Source of the DNA: Beijerinckiaceae bacterium
GTDB taxonomy: Bacteria; Pseudomonadota; Alphaproteobacteria; Rhizobiales; Beijerinckiaceae
Assembly (NCBI GenBank): GCA_025458025.1
Contig: JALOTF010000013.1
Span: 1 to 42,193 of the forward strand
Reading direction: 5' to 3'
Length of the DNA stretch: 42,193 nucleotides
Shown here piece by piece: positions 8,792 to 16,681 of this stretch. The notes below the pieces were generated by a model that saw nothing but the letters and a program-made list of their open reading frames with translations, searched no databases and was not told the origin of the DNA. Position 1 is the stretch's first letter, and each line of letters begins with the position of its first letter. Both the position numbers and the translations under genes were made by a program.

Positions 8792-9010
8792 TCAGGTGAT
8801 CATGTTGACGAGCGAAGCGAGCTGGGTTGCGCCGTCCTGCAACGCCGCATAGCCCTTCACGCTGGGGAGCCACGGACGCCAGGACCACACCAGAAAATGT
8901 GCGATGATGGCGACAACGGTGAACCCGATGAAGCTCGTCATGAAGAAGCCGTGGAATTCGCGGGCTTCTTCATCAGTCAGTCCCGTAAGGGACCCTTGCC
9001 TATCCGCCAT
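8792..9010 (-). CDS. pufB: Light-harvesting 1 beta chain
   Basis: This 72-residue LH1 beta polypeptide is the partner of PufA. The classic beta pattern is seen: EAREFHGFF with the first His, then [13 protein letters not shown], which holds the bacteriochlorophyll-ligand His and the conserved WRPW. About 20 residues follow the WRPWLP motif ([11 protein letters not shown] and on). Many mature beta chains end near this motif, so C-terminal processing is likely, as I recall for Rhodospirillum rubrum. AAGGA precedes the start. The gap to pufQ is 122 bases. Confidence 0.97.
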   Translation of the reverse strand: MADRQGSLTGLTDEEAREFHGFFMTSFIGFTVVAIIAHFLVWSWRPWLPSVKGYAALQDGATQLASLVNMIT

Positions 9011-9132
9011 GGGAGTATTCCTTTCCAGATGGAGTGGGCGCTACCGTGCACCTCCCGCACGGCCGGTGAGCTGCAGCGTTGCCCGCAGCATGCCTCGGAG
9101 CGGTTTTTTTTCCCCCGTTCCGCTGCAATATT

Positions 9133-9363
9133 TCATCCCATGAAGATCCACGGGATGATGGCTCCGGCATCCGCGCGCGCTTCCATGAAGACGGAAGTGC
9201 GATCGCGCGGGCCGGGAGTGTTCTTGCTCCGCATCAGGCGGCGGCCAATGACGACCGGAACCAGCATGCAGGCGGTGACGAAGGTGATGCGCCGGCAGAG
9301 CCGGGCCTGATCGGCGCGCGATTTCATGCGCTGCGGGCGATCAAGCTTGGTGGCGTAGCTCAT
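9133..9363 (-). CDS. pufQ: PufQ, puf operon protein linked to bacteriochlorophyll supply
   Basis: This small one-helix membrane protein lies between bchZ and pufB, the usual pufQ place. It has a basic N-terminus, a hydrophobic stretch ITFVTACMLVPVVI, and the family-like tail in which an EARADA block is followed by AIIPWIFMG. I chose the ATG at 9363 (76 residues) because AAGGAG stands 6 bases before it and PufQ proteins are about 75 residues. A second start, ATG at 9426, overlaps the bchZ stop as ATGA and would give 97 residues by coupled translation. PufQ is reported to aid bacteriochlorophyll formation. Sequence identity in this family is low, so the name rests partly on position. Confidence 0.82.
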   Translation of the reverse strand: MSYATKLDRPQRMKSRADQARLCRRITFVTACMLVPVVIGRRLMRSKNTPGPRDRTSVFMEARADAGAIIPWIFMG

Positions 9364-9422
9364 GGCAGGCTCCTTCTTGTTCTCGCGGGATTGGGAAGGC
9401 GCATAGGTGATCGGCACATCCG

Positions 9423-10871
9423 TCATGTCTGCATCTCCGGTTTCACGCGGGCTTCGGGATCAAGATGTTCGGGCTGCACGATGGTAAGGCCGGCGGCTCT
9501 CGCCTGCCGTTCCGCATTGTCGCGCAGGCGCTTGGCAGCGGAGATCCGCACCAGAACGGGTTGTTTTTCGAGGAAGCGATCGAGCAGCGCCTTGGCTTCG
9601 CGCTCCCAGGTCAGTTCGCGATGCTCGCGGGTGGGGGTTGCCTCCACCGCATCCATCTGGCTCGCCAGCGGCAGGATGTGGAACAGCGCGTCGAAGAGCG
9701 AGTTGCACACTTCCTGCACGAGATAGACCGCGCCGGCATACCCCATGAAGGGCGTGCCCGTGTGCCGCCGGATGATCGCGCCGGGGAAGGAGGCGGGAAT
9801 ATACATGCCCCGCGCACCGGCCTCGGCCATGTACATGCGCTCGTTGTAGCTGCCGAACATGACGAGCGGCGGCTTCTCGCGGATGGACTTGATGATCGCT
9901 TCCGCATCCGTCTTCGTACCGGCGCAGCGCGAGACCGCGAGCGTGCAGGGCAGGCCCATCTCATCTTCGAGGAAGTGCCGCACGCCGCGCGTATAGGTCT
10001 CGTTCGCGACAATTGCGAAGGACGCCGTGCCAAAGAAATCCTGCGTCACGGAGCGCCAGAGATCCCAGATCGGCTTGATGGTCGTGTGCTTTTCCTTGGC
10101 GATGAAGGGCTCGGGATCGAGGCCCAGCAATTCGCCAAGGGAGCGCAGGAATTTCGTGGTCGAATGCAGGCCGATCGGCGCCTGGAGATAGGGCCGTTCG
10201 AGCGCCTCGCAGAGCATGCGGCCGAATTCGCGATAGAGGCAGACATTCACCTCCGCCTCGGCGAGCTTGCCGATATCGGCGAGATGCGTGCCGAGCGGGA
10301 AGCTCACATGCACTTCCGCGCCGATGCCCTCGATGAGGCGGCGGATTTCGGCCAAATCCGACGGCATGTTGAACATGCCATAAGCCGGGCCAATGATGTT
10401 CACCTTGGGCTTCGCGCCCTCCGCGCGCGCCCGGAGTTTCGGCACCTTCTTCGGGCCAAACTCGCTCCACAGCCACATCATCGCGCGGTTGGCGCTCTGC
10501 CACTGGTCCTCATCGATGGTGCGCGGCAGGAAGCGCTGGATGCTCGTGCCCTGCGGGGTAACGCCGCCGCCGATCATCTCGGCGATCGAGCCGGTGACCA
10601 CCACGGAAGGCAGGCCGGAATCGAGCACCGAATAGGCCTGCTTCATCGCGCCTTCGGTGCCGTGCTGACCGAGTTCTTCCTCACCGAGCCCGGTGACGAC
10701 GATCGGCAATTCATGCGGCGGCAGCGCATCGGTGTAGTGCAGAACAGAGGTGACAGGCAGGTTCTCGCAACCCACCGGGCCATCGATGATGACCTGCAGG
10801 CCCTTGACGGCGGTGAAGACATACACCGCGCCCCAATAGCCGCCTGCCCTGTCGTGATCGAGGATCAGCAT
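9423..10871 (-). CDS. bchZ: Chlorophyllide a reductase subunit Z
   Basis: BchZ is one of the two catalytic NifDK-like subunits (with BchY) of chlorophyllide a oxidoreductase, which reduces ring B on the way to bacteriochlorophyllide a. The 482-residue protein begins [14 protein letters not shown], has a conserved Cys in GPVGCENLP, and shows the [12 protein letters not shown] and [10 protein letters not shown] blocks. Its ATG overlaps the bchY stop by one base (TAATG), so translation is coupled. Its own stop overlaps the longer possible pufQ start. A puf promoter may lie inside this gene, as in Rhodobacter, but I cannot place it. Confidence 0.97.
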   Translation of the reverse strand: MLILDHDRAGGYWGAVYVFTAVKGLQVIIDGPVGCENLPVTSVLHYTDALPPHELPIVVTGLGEEELGQHGTEGAMKQAYSVLDSGLPSVVVTGSIAEMIGGGVTPQGTSIQRFLPRTIDEDQWQSANRAMMWLWSEFGPKKVPKLRARAEGAKPKVNIIGPAYGMFNMPSDLAEIRRLIEGIGAEVHVSFPLGTHLADIGKLAEAEVNVCLYREFGRMLCEALERPYLQAPIGLHSTTKFLRSLGELLGLDPEPFIAKEKHTTIKPIWDLWRSVTQDFFGTASFAIVANETYTRGVRHFLEDEMGLPCTLAVSRCAGTKTDAEAIIKSIREKPPLVMFGSYNERMYMAEAGARGMYIPASFPGAIIRRHTGTPFMGYAGAVYLVQEVCNSLFDALFHILPLASQMDAVEATPTREHRELTWEREAKALLDRFLEKQPVLVRISAAKRLRDNAERQARAAGLTIVQPEHLDPEARVKPEMQT

Positions 10872-12421
10872 TACGGGATCTCCTCGGCCATGCGCTTCGC
10901 CTTGATGGCCCGGGCCTCAAGACGCTTGCGCTTGTCGGGATCGTCGATGGGCTCGCCCGAGGGCCAGATTCCAGCGGCATGGCCGGTCCCGACGCCATCG
11001 AAGAACGCGTTCATCGCATCAAAGCGGGCCTTGTTGCCGAGCGCGGCATTGATGACCTGCGCGAGGCTGCCCGCACCGGCCGGTCCCATGAGGGGACGCG
11101 CGGAGATGAGATTCGTGAAATAGAGCGCGGGCGTTGCCAGCTCCTTCGCCTTCTGCACCACGGGCGTGGTGCCGATGACGAGATCGGGCTTGTACTCGGC
11201 CATCGCCGCGAGATCCTGCTCGAGCGAGGCGCGATACTGAACCTGCACGCCATGCGCGAGGAGCCAATCGCGGTCATCATCTGACCACACCGTGCGTGGG
11301 CAGGCCGTGCCCACGTAGCGCACATCCGCGCCACTCTCGACGAGGAGGCGCGCGACCAGCAATTCCGAGCCCTCATAGCCCGACAGCGTGATGCGGCCCC
11401 TGATGGGCTTCCCAGCCAGCGCACCCTTGATGGCCGGCAGGATCATGTTCTGCGCGGCAGCGATGCGTTCCGCAGGCACATTGCAGGCCTTGCCGATGTT
11501 TTCGAGCCAGGCCGCCGTGCCATCATGCCCCACAGGCGCGGAACCCACGACACGACGTCCCGCGATCTCGAATTCGCGGATCGAGGCAGTGTAGAAGGGA
11601 TGGATGGCGGCAACAGCCGCGCAATCCAAAGCCGCATAGAGTTCGCGCCATTCGCGGGTCGGGACAACCGGCCCGGCAGCGAGGCCCATTGGCTCCAGCA
11701 TCATACCGATGCCCACGGGATCAGCCGGGAACATCTCCCCGAGCAGCGTCACGGTTGGCTTGTCGGATTTGCCGCCGCGCGGCGCCTGAACCGGGCCCTG
11801 CTCGGCTTCCTGCCGGGCATAGTTCAGCATCGCGCCGGCGAGGATGTCCTTCGCTTCCGCATGGGTCGGCACACCGAAACCCGGCACATCGATGCCGATG
11901 ATGCGCACGCCGTTGATTTCCTTCGGCAACAGGCGCAACGGCACGCCCGAGGCGCTGGGCACGCAGAGATTGGTGACGACCACCGCATCGTAGAGCGCGG
12001 GGTCGGCCAGCTTGAACACCGCGTCGCGGATATCCTCGAAGAGCTTTCCGGTGACGAGCGTCTCGGAATTGAAGGGCACGTAACCGACGCTTCTGCGCGC
12101 GCCATAGAAATGCGAGGTGAAGGTGAGTCCGTAGACACAGCAGGCCGAGCCGGAGAGCACGGTGGCCGTGCGGCGCATGCGCAGGCCGACGCGAAGCGAG
12201 CCGAATGCCGGGCACATGCTCTGCGGCTTCTCATGCGGGCCGGCGGGATAATCGGTCTCGTAACGTGCGAGCGTTTCGCCCAAACCCGCCTCGGCCGCGC
12301 GGGCCTTAAGGCTGGATTTGTCCGTGTGGCAGCCGATGCCATCCACCTGTCCCACAGGCTTCGCGTCCAGCGCGGAAGCGCCAGGTGCGGAAGTCAGGAC
12401 AGGATCAAGGTGGTCGGTCAT
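10871..12421 (-). CDS. bchY: Chlorophyllide a reductase subunit Y
   Basis: BchY forms the BchYZ heterotetramer that binds the substrate and a 4Fe-4S cluster and receives electrons from BchX. The 516-residue protein has cluster-type cysteines in the N-terminal third ([27 protein letters not shown]) and the [18 protein letters not shown] block typical of the subunit. The start ATG at 12421 is 36 bases after bchX. It belongs to the bchC-X-Y-Z run. No oddity was seen. Confidence 0.97.
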   Translation of the reverse strand: MTDHLDPVLTSAPGASALDAKPVGQVDGIGCHTDKSSLKARAAEAGLGETLARYETDYPAGPHEKPQSMCPAFGSLRVGLRMRRTATVLSGSACCVYGLTFTSHFYGARRSVGYVPFNSETLVTGKLFEDIRDAVFKLADPALYDAVVVTNLCVPSASGVPLRLLPKEINGVRIIGIDVPGFGVPTHAEAKDILAGAMLNYARQEAEQGPVQAPRGGKSDKPTVTLLGEMFPADPVGIGMMLEPMGLAAGPVVPTREWRELYAALDCAAVAAIHPFYTASIREFEIAGRRVVGSAPVGHDGTAAWLENIGKACNVPAERIAAAQNMILPAIKGALAGKPIRGRITLSGYEGSELLVARLLVESGADVRYVGTACPRTVWSDDDRDWLLAHGVQVQYRASLEQDLAAMAEYKPDLVIGTTPVVQKAKELATPALYFTNLISARPLMGPAGAGSLAQVINAALGNKARFDAMNAFFDGVGTGHAAGIWPSGEPIDDPDKRKRLEARAIKAKRMAEEIP

Positions 12422-12457
12422 CAGAATTTCCCCAGCGGAAACAGGCGATTGAAAGGC

Positions 12458-13504
12458 TCAGACGTTGTCGTAGACCACCTCCAGCGTCGGCTTCGAAAGG
12501 TCGGATTTCCCGCACATCTGCTCGATCGTCGCGGGGATCAGCACCACGTCACGCCCCACGGTGTCGCCGTCGAAGAGGCCGAGCAGGCCATCGGGCGTCA
12601 TGGGCTTCGGGCGAACCGGCGGCGCATCGGCCACGTTCTGGGCGAGGTTTTCGAAAAGCGGGCCCCAGGCGGTATCCGGGCGGCCGATGATCTCGTATTT
12701 CGCGCTCTTGCGGCGGATATCCTCATCCGCCGGGATCGCCGCGAGAACCGGGATGCCCACCGAGTCCGCGAAGGCCTGCGCCTCGCCGGTGCCGTCATCC
12801 TTGTTGATCACGATGCCGGCGACGCCGACATTGCCACCAAGCTTGCGGAAATATTCCACCGCAGAGCAGACATTGTTCGCGACATAAAGCGATTGCAGAT
12901 CGTTCGAGCCGACGATGATGACCTTCTGGCACATGTCGCGGGCGATCGGCAGGCCGAAGCCGCCGCAGACCACGTCGCCCAGGAAGTCGAGCAGCACGTA
13001 ATCGAAGCCCCATTCATGGAAGCCAAGCTTCTCGAGCAGCTCGAAGCCATGGATAATGCCGCGACCACCACAGCCGCGCCCCACTTCCGGCCCGCCGAGT
13101 TCCATGGCGAACACGCCGTCGCGCACGAAGCAGACATCGCCGATCTTCACGTCGTCGCCGGCGAGCTTTTTCTTGGAGGAGGTCTCGATGATGGTGGGGC
13201 AGGCCTTGCCGCCGAAGAGCAGCGAGGTGGTGTCCGATTTCGGATCGCAGCCGATCAGCAGCACCTTCTTGCCCTGTTGGGCCATCATGTAGCTGAGATT
13301 GGCGAGCGTGAAGCTCTTGCCGATGCCACCCTTGCCATAGATCGCGATCACCTGCGTCTCTTTGGTGGCCGGCGCGGTATGCACCTCGGGCTCGGCGCCA
13401 GCGGCTTCCTCACGCAGCTTCTCGGTCATCCCGGCGGCTGCGGTGGACTGACCGCTGCGGGTGATCTCCACTTTCAGAGCCTTGTCGCGCAATTGCACAT
13501 TCAT
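12458..13504 (-). CDS. bchX: Chlorophyllide a reductase iron protein subunit X
   Basis: BchX is the NifH-like ATPase that passes electrons to BchYZ. The 348-residue protein has the P-loop YGKGGIGKS near residue 57, the DPKSDTT switch, and the two cluster-ligand cysteines in GRGCGGRG and DVVCGGFG. The ATG at 13504 lies two bases after the bchC stop, so I prefer it to an upstream in-frame start inside bchC. A charged N-terminal extension of about 50 residues precedes the P-loop, as is usual for BchX and not for NifH or BchL. Confidence 0.97.
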   Translation of the reverse strand: MNVQLRDKALKVEITRSGQSTAAAGMTEKLREEAAGAEPEVHTAPATKETQVIAIYGKGGIGKSFTLANLSYMMAQQGKKVLLIGCDPKSDTTSLLFGGKACPTIIETSSKKKLAGDDVKIGDVCFVRDGVFAMELGGPEVGRGCGGRGIIHGFELLEKLGFHEWGFDYVLLDFLGDVVCGGFGLPIARDMCQKVIIVGSNDLQSLYVANNVCSAVEYFRKLGGNVGVAGIVINKDDGTGEAQAFADSVGIPVLAAIPADEDIRRKSAKYEIIGRPDTAWGPLFENLAQNVADAPPVRPKPMTPDGLLGLFDGDTVGRDVVLIPATIEQMCGKSDLSKPTLEVVYDNV

Positions 13505-13506
13505 GA

Positions 13507-14439
13507 TCAGGCTCTCCACTCGAGGATCATTTTCAGGCATTGGGCATCGCCAAAGGCGGTGCGATAGGCCTCCGGAGCGTTCTCGAACGGCTCCGCATGG
13601 GTGATGAGGCCATCGAGCGACAGAGCGCCCTCGGCCACCAGCCGTTGCACGGCGGCGAGATCAGGCTCGCGCCATTCCGCCGCGACGCGCAGGCGCAATT
13701 CCCGCAGGAAGGCCGGCGCGAAAGCGAACTGGATGGGCGCATGGTAGAATCCCGCAAGCACCAGTTCGCCGCCTGGCAGAAGCCGCGCAATCAGCCGATC
13801 CATGAGGCTCGCATCGCCACTGGCATCGCAGATCGTGCGGTAGCGGCTGTCCTGATCCTCATCCGGATGGCGCAGGGCGTAACCCTCGGCCCCGGTGAGA
13901 CGGACGGAATTGGTTTCCCAGACGACCGGTTTGCCGCCCAAAGCCACGGTAATCCGCGCGATGAGCCGACCCAGAACGCCATGGCCGATGATGAGATCGG
14001 GCAGCGCGCTCGCTTCCGCAGCAATCGCGTGATGCGCGGTCGCAGCAAGCGCCAGAAGAACAGCCTCGCGGCCTAGGCTCTCGGGCACCGGCTTCACACG
14101 AGCGCCCTGCACTACAACGCGGCTGGCAGCCCCGCCGAACAGGCCGCGCGCATCCCGGAAGCCCTTGGAGCCCGGCACAAAGACCTGCTCACCGATGCGG
14201 CGGCCGGATTGCGGCCCCGCCTCGATGACGCGGCCAACAGATTCGTAACCCGGCACGAGCGGATAGCCGAGCCCGGGGAAAGGCGGCATAGCGCCTGTCC
14301 AGAGCAGCTTCTCGGTTCCAGTGCTGATGCCGCTCCAGGCGATATCCACCACCACGTCTTCCGCGCCCGGATCGACCAGGTCGAGGCGACGCAGCGCGAG
14401 CTGCTCAGGCCTTTCCATGACGACCGCAAGCGTTTGCAT
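13507..14439 (-). CDS. bchC: Bacteriochlorophyllide a dehydrogenase (3-hydroxyethyl oxidation)
   Basis: BchC oxidises the 3-hydroxyethyl group to the 3-acetyl group of bacteriochlorophyllide a. This 310-residue zinc-less MDR-type dehydrogenase opens with MQTLAVVMERPEQL and includes SGISTGTEKLLW, YPLVPGYESVG and the IIGHGVLGRL cofactor region. The ATG at 14439 matches the family N-terminus. A longer reading would run through the operators. Two perfect PpsR operators lie 18 and 68 bases upstream, with a TTGACA-N16-TAGAGT promoter candidate, so this gene heads a light/oxygen-controlled transcript reaching into puf. Confidence 0.96.
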   Translation of the reverse strand: MQTLAVVMERPEQLALRRLDLVDPGAEDVVVDIAWSGISTGTEKLLWTGAMPPFPGLGYPLVPGYESVGRVIEAGPQSGRRIGEQVFVPGSKGFRDARGLFGGAASRVVVQGARVKPVPESLGREAVLLALAATAHHAIAAEASALPDLIIGHGVLGRLIARITVALGGKPVVWETNSVRLTGAEGYALRHPDEDQDSRYRTICDASGDASLMDRLIARLLPGGELVLAGFYHAPIQFAFAPAFLRELRLRVAAEWREPDLAAVQRLVAEGALSLDGLITHAEPFENAPEAYRTAFGDAQCLKMILEWRA

Positions 14440-14457
14440 GGCGGACTCGACCCCCTG

Positions 14458-14475
14458 TGTCAGGCTGAGATTACA
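14458..14475. promoter_or_regulatory. PpsR/CrtJ operator, bchC-proximal
   Basis: This is a perfect TGT-N12-ACA palindrome (N12 = CAGGCTGAGATT) 18 bases before the bchC start. It is one of a pair; the other begins 50 bases further upstream. PpsR tetramers bind such paired sites and repress in oxygen and light. Confidence 0.82.
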
Positions 14476-14485
14476 GCCATACGTA

Positions 14486-14525
14486 ACTCTAGAGTGACGC
14501 TTCGGGTTGTCAATTTGTTTTGACA
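14486..14525 (-). promoter_or_regulatory. bchC promoter with embedded PpsR operator
   Basis: A perfect TGT-N12-ACA site lies at 14508-14525 (N12 = CAATTTGTTTTG). Read on the minus strand, its near half is TTGACA (14513-14508), followed 16 bases on by TAGAGT (14491-14486), four of six matches to a sigma-70 -10 element. The repressor site thus covers the -35 hexamer, the arrangement known for bchC in Rhodobacter. Confidence 0.78.
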
Positions 14526-14550
14526 GGGATTCTTTGATCCTGGTCACTTT

Positions 14551-15663
14551 TCAGGCAGGTTTCCGCGCGACCATCGCACTCGCCAACAGCGCTCGAGGCA
14601 TGGCGAGCGTGCGAATCCCACCAAAGCCCGCCGTTTCAAGCATGGCTCTGATCTCTTCCGGCCTGCGCGCGCGACCCGAGCCCATAGCGAGCAGGTAAAA
14701 GCCGAAATAGGCATCGGCCATCGCTTCCGCGCCCTTCTGTCCGCTCATCGGCTCAGCGATCAGCAGCGTGCCGCCGGGCGGAAGAGCCGCGAAGGCACCA
14801 TGGAGAATCGCCTGCGCGTCCTCGTCGTCATGGTCGTGGAGCACGCGGATGAGGGTTGCGAGATCCGCCCCTCCCGGCATCGGCCCGAGCCGCGCATTGC
14901 CGGGAATGCGGGTGACGCGGTTGCCGATTCCCGCCTCCGCGAATCGCGGGCCAGCGAGGGCACAGACCGGCGGGAGATCAAAAAGCTGGAACTGGAGATC
15001 GGGCACCGCAGCCGCCACCGCACGGATGAAGCCGCCCGTTCCACCCCCGATATCGAGCATCACGCGATGCCCCGCGAAAGGGTAAGCGGCGAGCACATCC
15101 TCCACCACCAGCGACAGCGAGGCCGCCATGAGGCGCGAATATTCCTCTACGCGCAGGTTGCTTTCGGGGCGCTCGCTGACCGCATAACCCCAGTAATCCT
15201 GCAACGCCGTGCGCCCCGCCTCGCCGCGCAGGAGCCGCACGGGATCGACGAGATCCGCATAGAGCAGATGATGATGCTCGATCATCCGGAGCGCACCGGG
15301 ATTGCCCAGCAGCGCAGCGCCCTTCATCCCCAGCCCATAGCGCCCGCCGCTGCGTGAGGCGGTCAACCCCAGCGAGGTCGTGGCCTTCAGAAGCCGGATT
15401 GTCGCGGCTTCGGTGAGTTCGAGTTCCGGCGCAAGATCGGCAGGCAAACGCGGCCTCGCCTGCAAGCGCTCCAAGAGCTGGAGATCGACCGCTGCGCGCA
15501 GGATCTGCGCATAAACGAAGCCTGCGCAGAGATCGAAAACGGCAGAAGCCTGCCGCGTCGCGACAGGCCTTGTCAGCGGAAAACGCGCCGCAAAGCGTTG
15601 AAATCGCGGAGAAGCTGCCACGCGATCGCGAATGGCATAGAAGCGATCAGCCAAGGCAGTCAT
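14551..15663 (-). CDS. crtF: Hydroxyneurosporene O-methyltransferase
   Basis: CrtF methylates the C-1 hydroxyl of acyclic carotenoids using SAM, giving the methoxy groups of spheroidene or spirilloxanthin. The 370-residue protein starts MTALADRFYAIRD and has an N-terminal dimerisation/winged-helix region. The SAM-binding motif is LDIGGGTGGF, followed by the ATLIRVLHDHDD block with a likely catalytic His. The ATG at 15663 lies 7 bases after the crtE stop, so the pair is co-transcribed. bchC follows after a 111-base promoter region. Confidence 0.95.
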   Translation of the reverse strand: MTALADRFYAIRDRVAASPRFQRFAARFPLTRPVATRQASAVFDLCAGFVYAQILRAAVDLQLLERLQARPRLPADLAPELELTEAATIRLLKATTSLGLTASRSGGRYGLGMKGAALLGNPGALRMIEHHHLLYADLVDPVRLLRGEAGRTALQDYWGYAVSERPESNLRVEEYSRLMAASLSLVVEDVLAAYPFAGHRVMLDIGGGTGGFIRAVAAAVPDLQFQLFDLPPVCALAGPRFAEAGIGNRVTRIPGNARLGPMPGGADLATLIRVLHDHDDEDAQAILHGAFAALPPGGTLLIAEPMSGQKGAEAMADAYFGFYLLAMGSGRARRPEEIRAMLETAGFGGIRTLAMPRALLASAMVARKPA

Positions 15664-15670
15664 CGTCGCC

Positions 15671-16531
15671 TCACGCTGCGCGACGGGCGAGGCTCTCCGG
15701 CAGGAAGCTCCGCGCCGTGATCCGCATCTGCGCCTGCAATTCGATCTGGCCCGGACAATCCGGCACAACCGAAACGGCATCCTCGATCATCGAATCGAGG
15801 GCGGCAATCGCACTGGCCACGCCGAGTTCAAGCGCGAGGTTCGGGCGATGCAGAAGGGCATCCTGCCCCGCCGGCTTGCCGATTTCGCCCGCTGTGCCCG
15901 CGACATCTCGGATGTCATCGGCGACCTGAAACGCGCTGCCGAGCTTCTCGCCCAGTGCACGCCACGGCGCACCGGCATGGCCTGCCGCAGTGGCACCCGC
16001 CATGGTCGCGCCCGCAAAGAGCGCGCCGGTTTTCGCCTGATGATAGCGCGCGAGATCGATGGAGCTTTCGGCCTCCCAGGCCTGCCCCGCGACAATGCCG
16101 CCGCGCGTGCCCACGGCAGCGCCGAGAATGGAAACCAAAGCCGCCATCCGCGTGGGATGCGCCACGGCATGGCGCGCCACCGTCTCGAAGGCCATCACGA
16201 TCAGCGCATCGCCCGCAAGCACCGCGAGCGGCTCGCCATAGGCCTTGTGAACAGAAGCCTTGCCGCGCCGGATCTCGGCATCATCGAAACAAGGCAGGTC
16301 ATCATGCACCAGCGAGGCGCAATGGAGGAACTCGATTCCCGCCGCTGCGCTTGCGACGATGGCCCCGTCCTTCGCGCCGCAGGCCTTGGCCACAGCCATG
16401 GTGAGACGCGGGCGAATACGCGCGCCGCCGGGGAACACCGCGTAATGGATGGCCTCGCCCAGCCGGGGCGGGCAGCCTTCCAGCCGCGCGTCCGTCAGGA
16501 TGGCCTCCAGGAACCGCTCGAATTGGACCAT
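15671..16531 (-). CDS. crtE: Geranylgeranyl diphosphate synthase
   Basis: CrtE condenses isopentenyl units to C20 geranylgeranyl diphosphate, the precursor of carotenoids and of the bacteriochlorophyll tail. The 286-residue protein has both aspartate-rich motifs: the first in HDDLPCFDD (DD at 77-78) and the second, DDIRD, at 205-209. Arg-rich FPGGARIRPRL is also present. I chose the ATG at 16531 because GGGAGGA stands in front of it; other in-frame ATGs lie up to 30 bases upstream. It is divergent from crtD, with PpsR operators in the 150-base space. Confidence 0.96.
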   Translation of the reverse strand: MVQFERFLEAILTDARLEGCPPRLGEAIHYAVFPGGARIRPRLTMAVAKACGAKDGAIVASAAAGIEFLHCASLVHDDLPCFDDAEIRRGKASVHKAYGEPLAVLAGDALIVMAFETVARHAVAHPTRMAALVSILGAAVGTRGGIVAGQAWEAESSIDLARYHQAKTGALFAGATMAGATAAGHAGAPWRALGEKLGSAFQVADDIRDVAGTAGEIGKPAGQDALLHRPNLALELGVASAIAALDSMIEDAVSVVPDCPGQIELQAQMRITARSFLPESLARRAA

Positions 16532-16608
16532 CTGCCCGTCCTCCCGCGAAACCATCGGCACAACCCACGACGCCAGACACGTCTGGCTCTTGCGCGGATC
16601 GCGATATG

Positions 16609-16652
16609 TGTAATGATGATTGGACAGTTTTTTATGTCAAGCATTTATGTCA
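16609..16652. promoter_or_regulatory. Tandem PpsR operators in the crtE/crtD divergent promoter
   Basis: The site at 16609-16626 is a perfect TGT-N12-ACA (N12 = AATGATGATTGG). The site at 16635-16652 is TGT-N12-TCA, one base off. They are separated by exactly 8 bases, the spacing known for cooperative CrtJ binding. The second site contains TTGACA on the minus strand (16640-16635), a possible -35 for crtE. One operator pair could control crtEF and crtDC at once. Confidence 0.75.
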
Positions 16653-16681
16653 TTCCAGCTTGACGCTTCCGGGAGCCCCTC

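Noticed and set aside
11525-13567. Antisense open frame of 680 codons opposite bchX and bchY
   Set aside because: It is opposite two conserved genes, has no ribosome site, and its composition is typical of antisense frames in GC-rich DNA.
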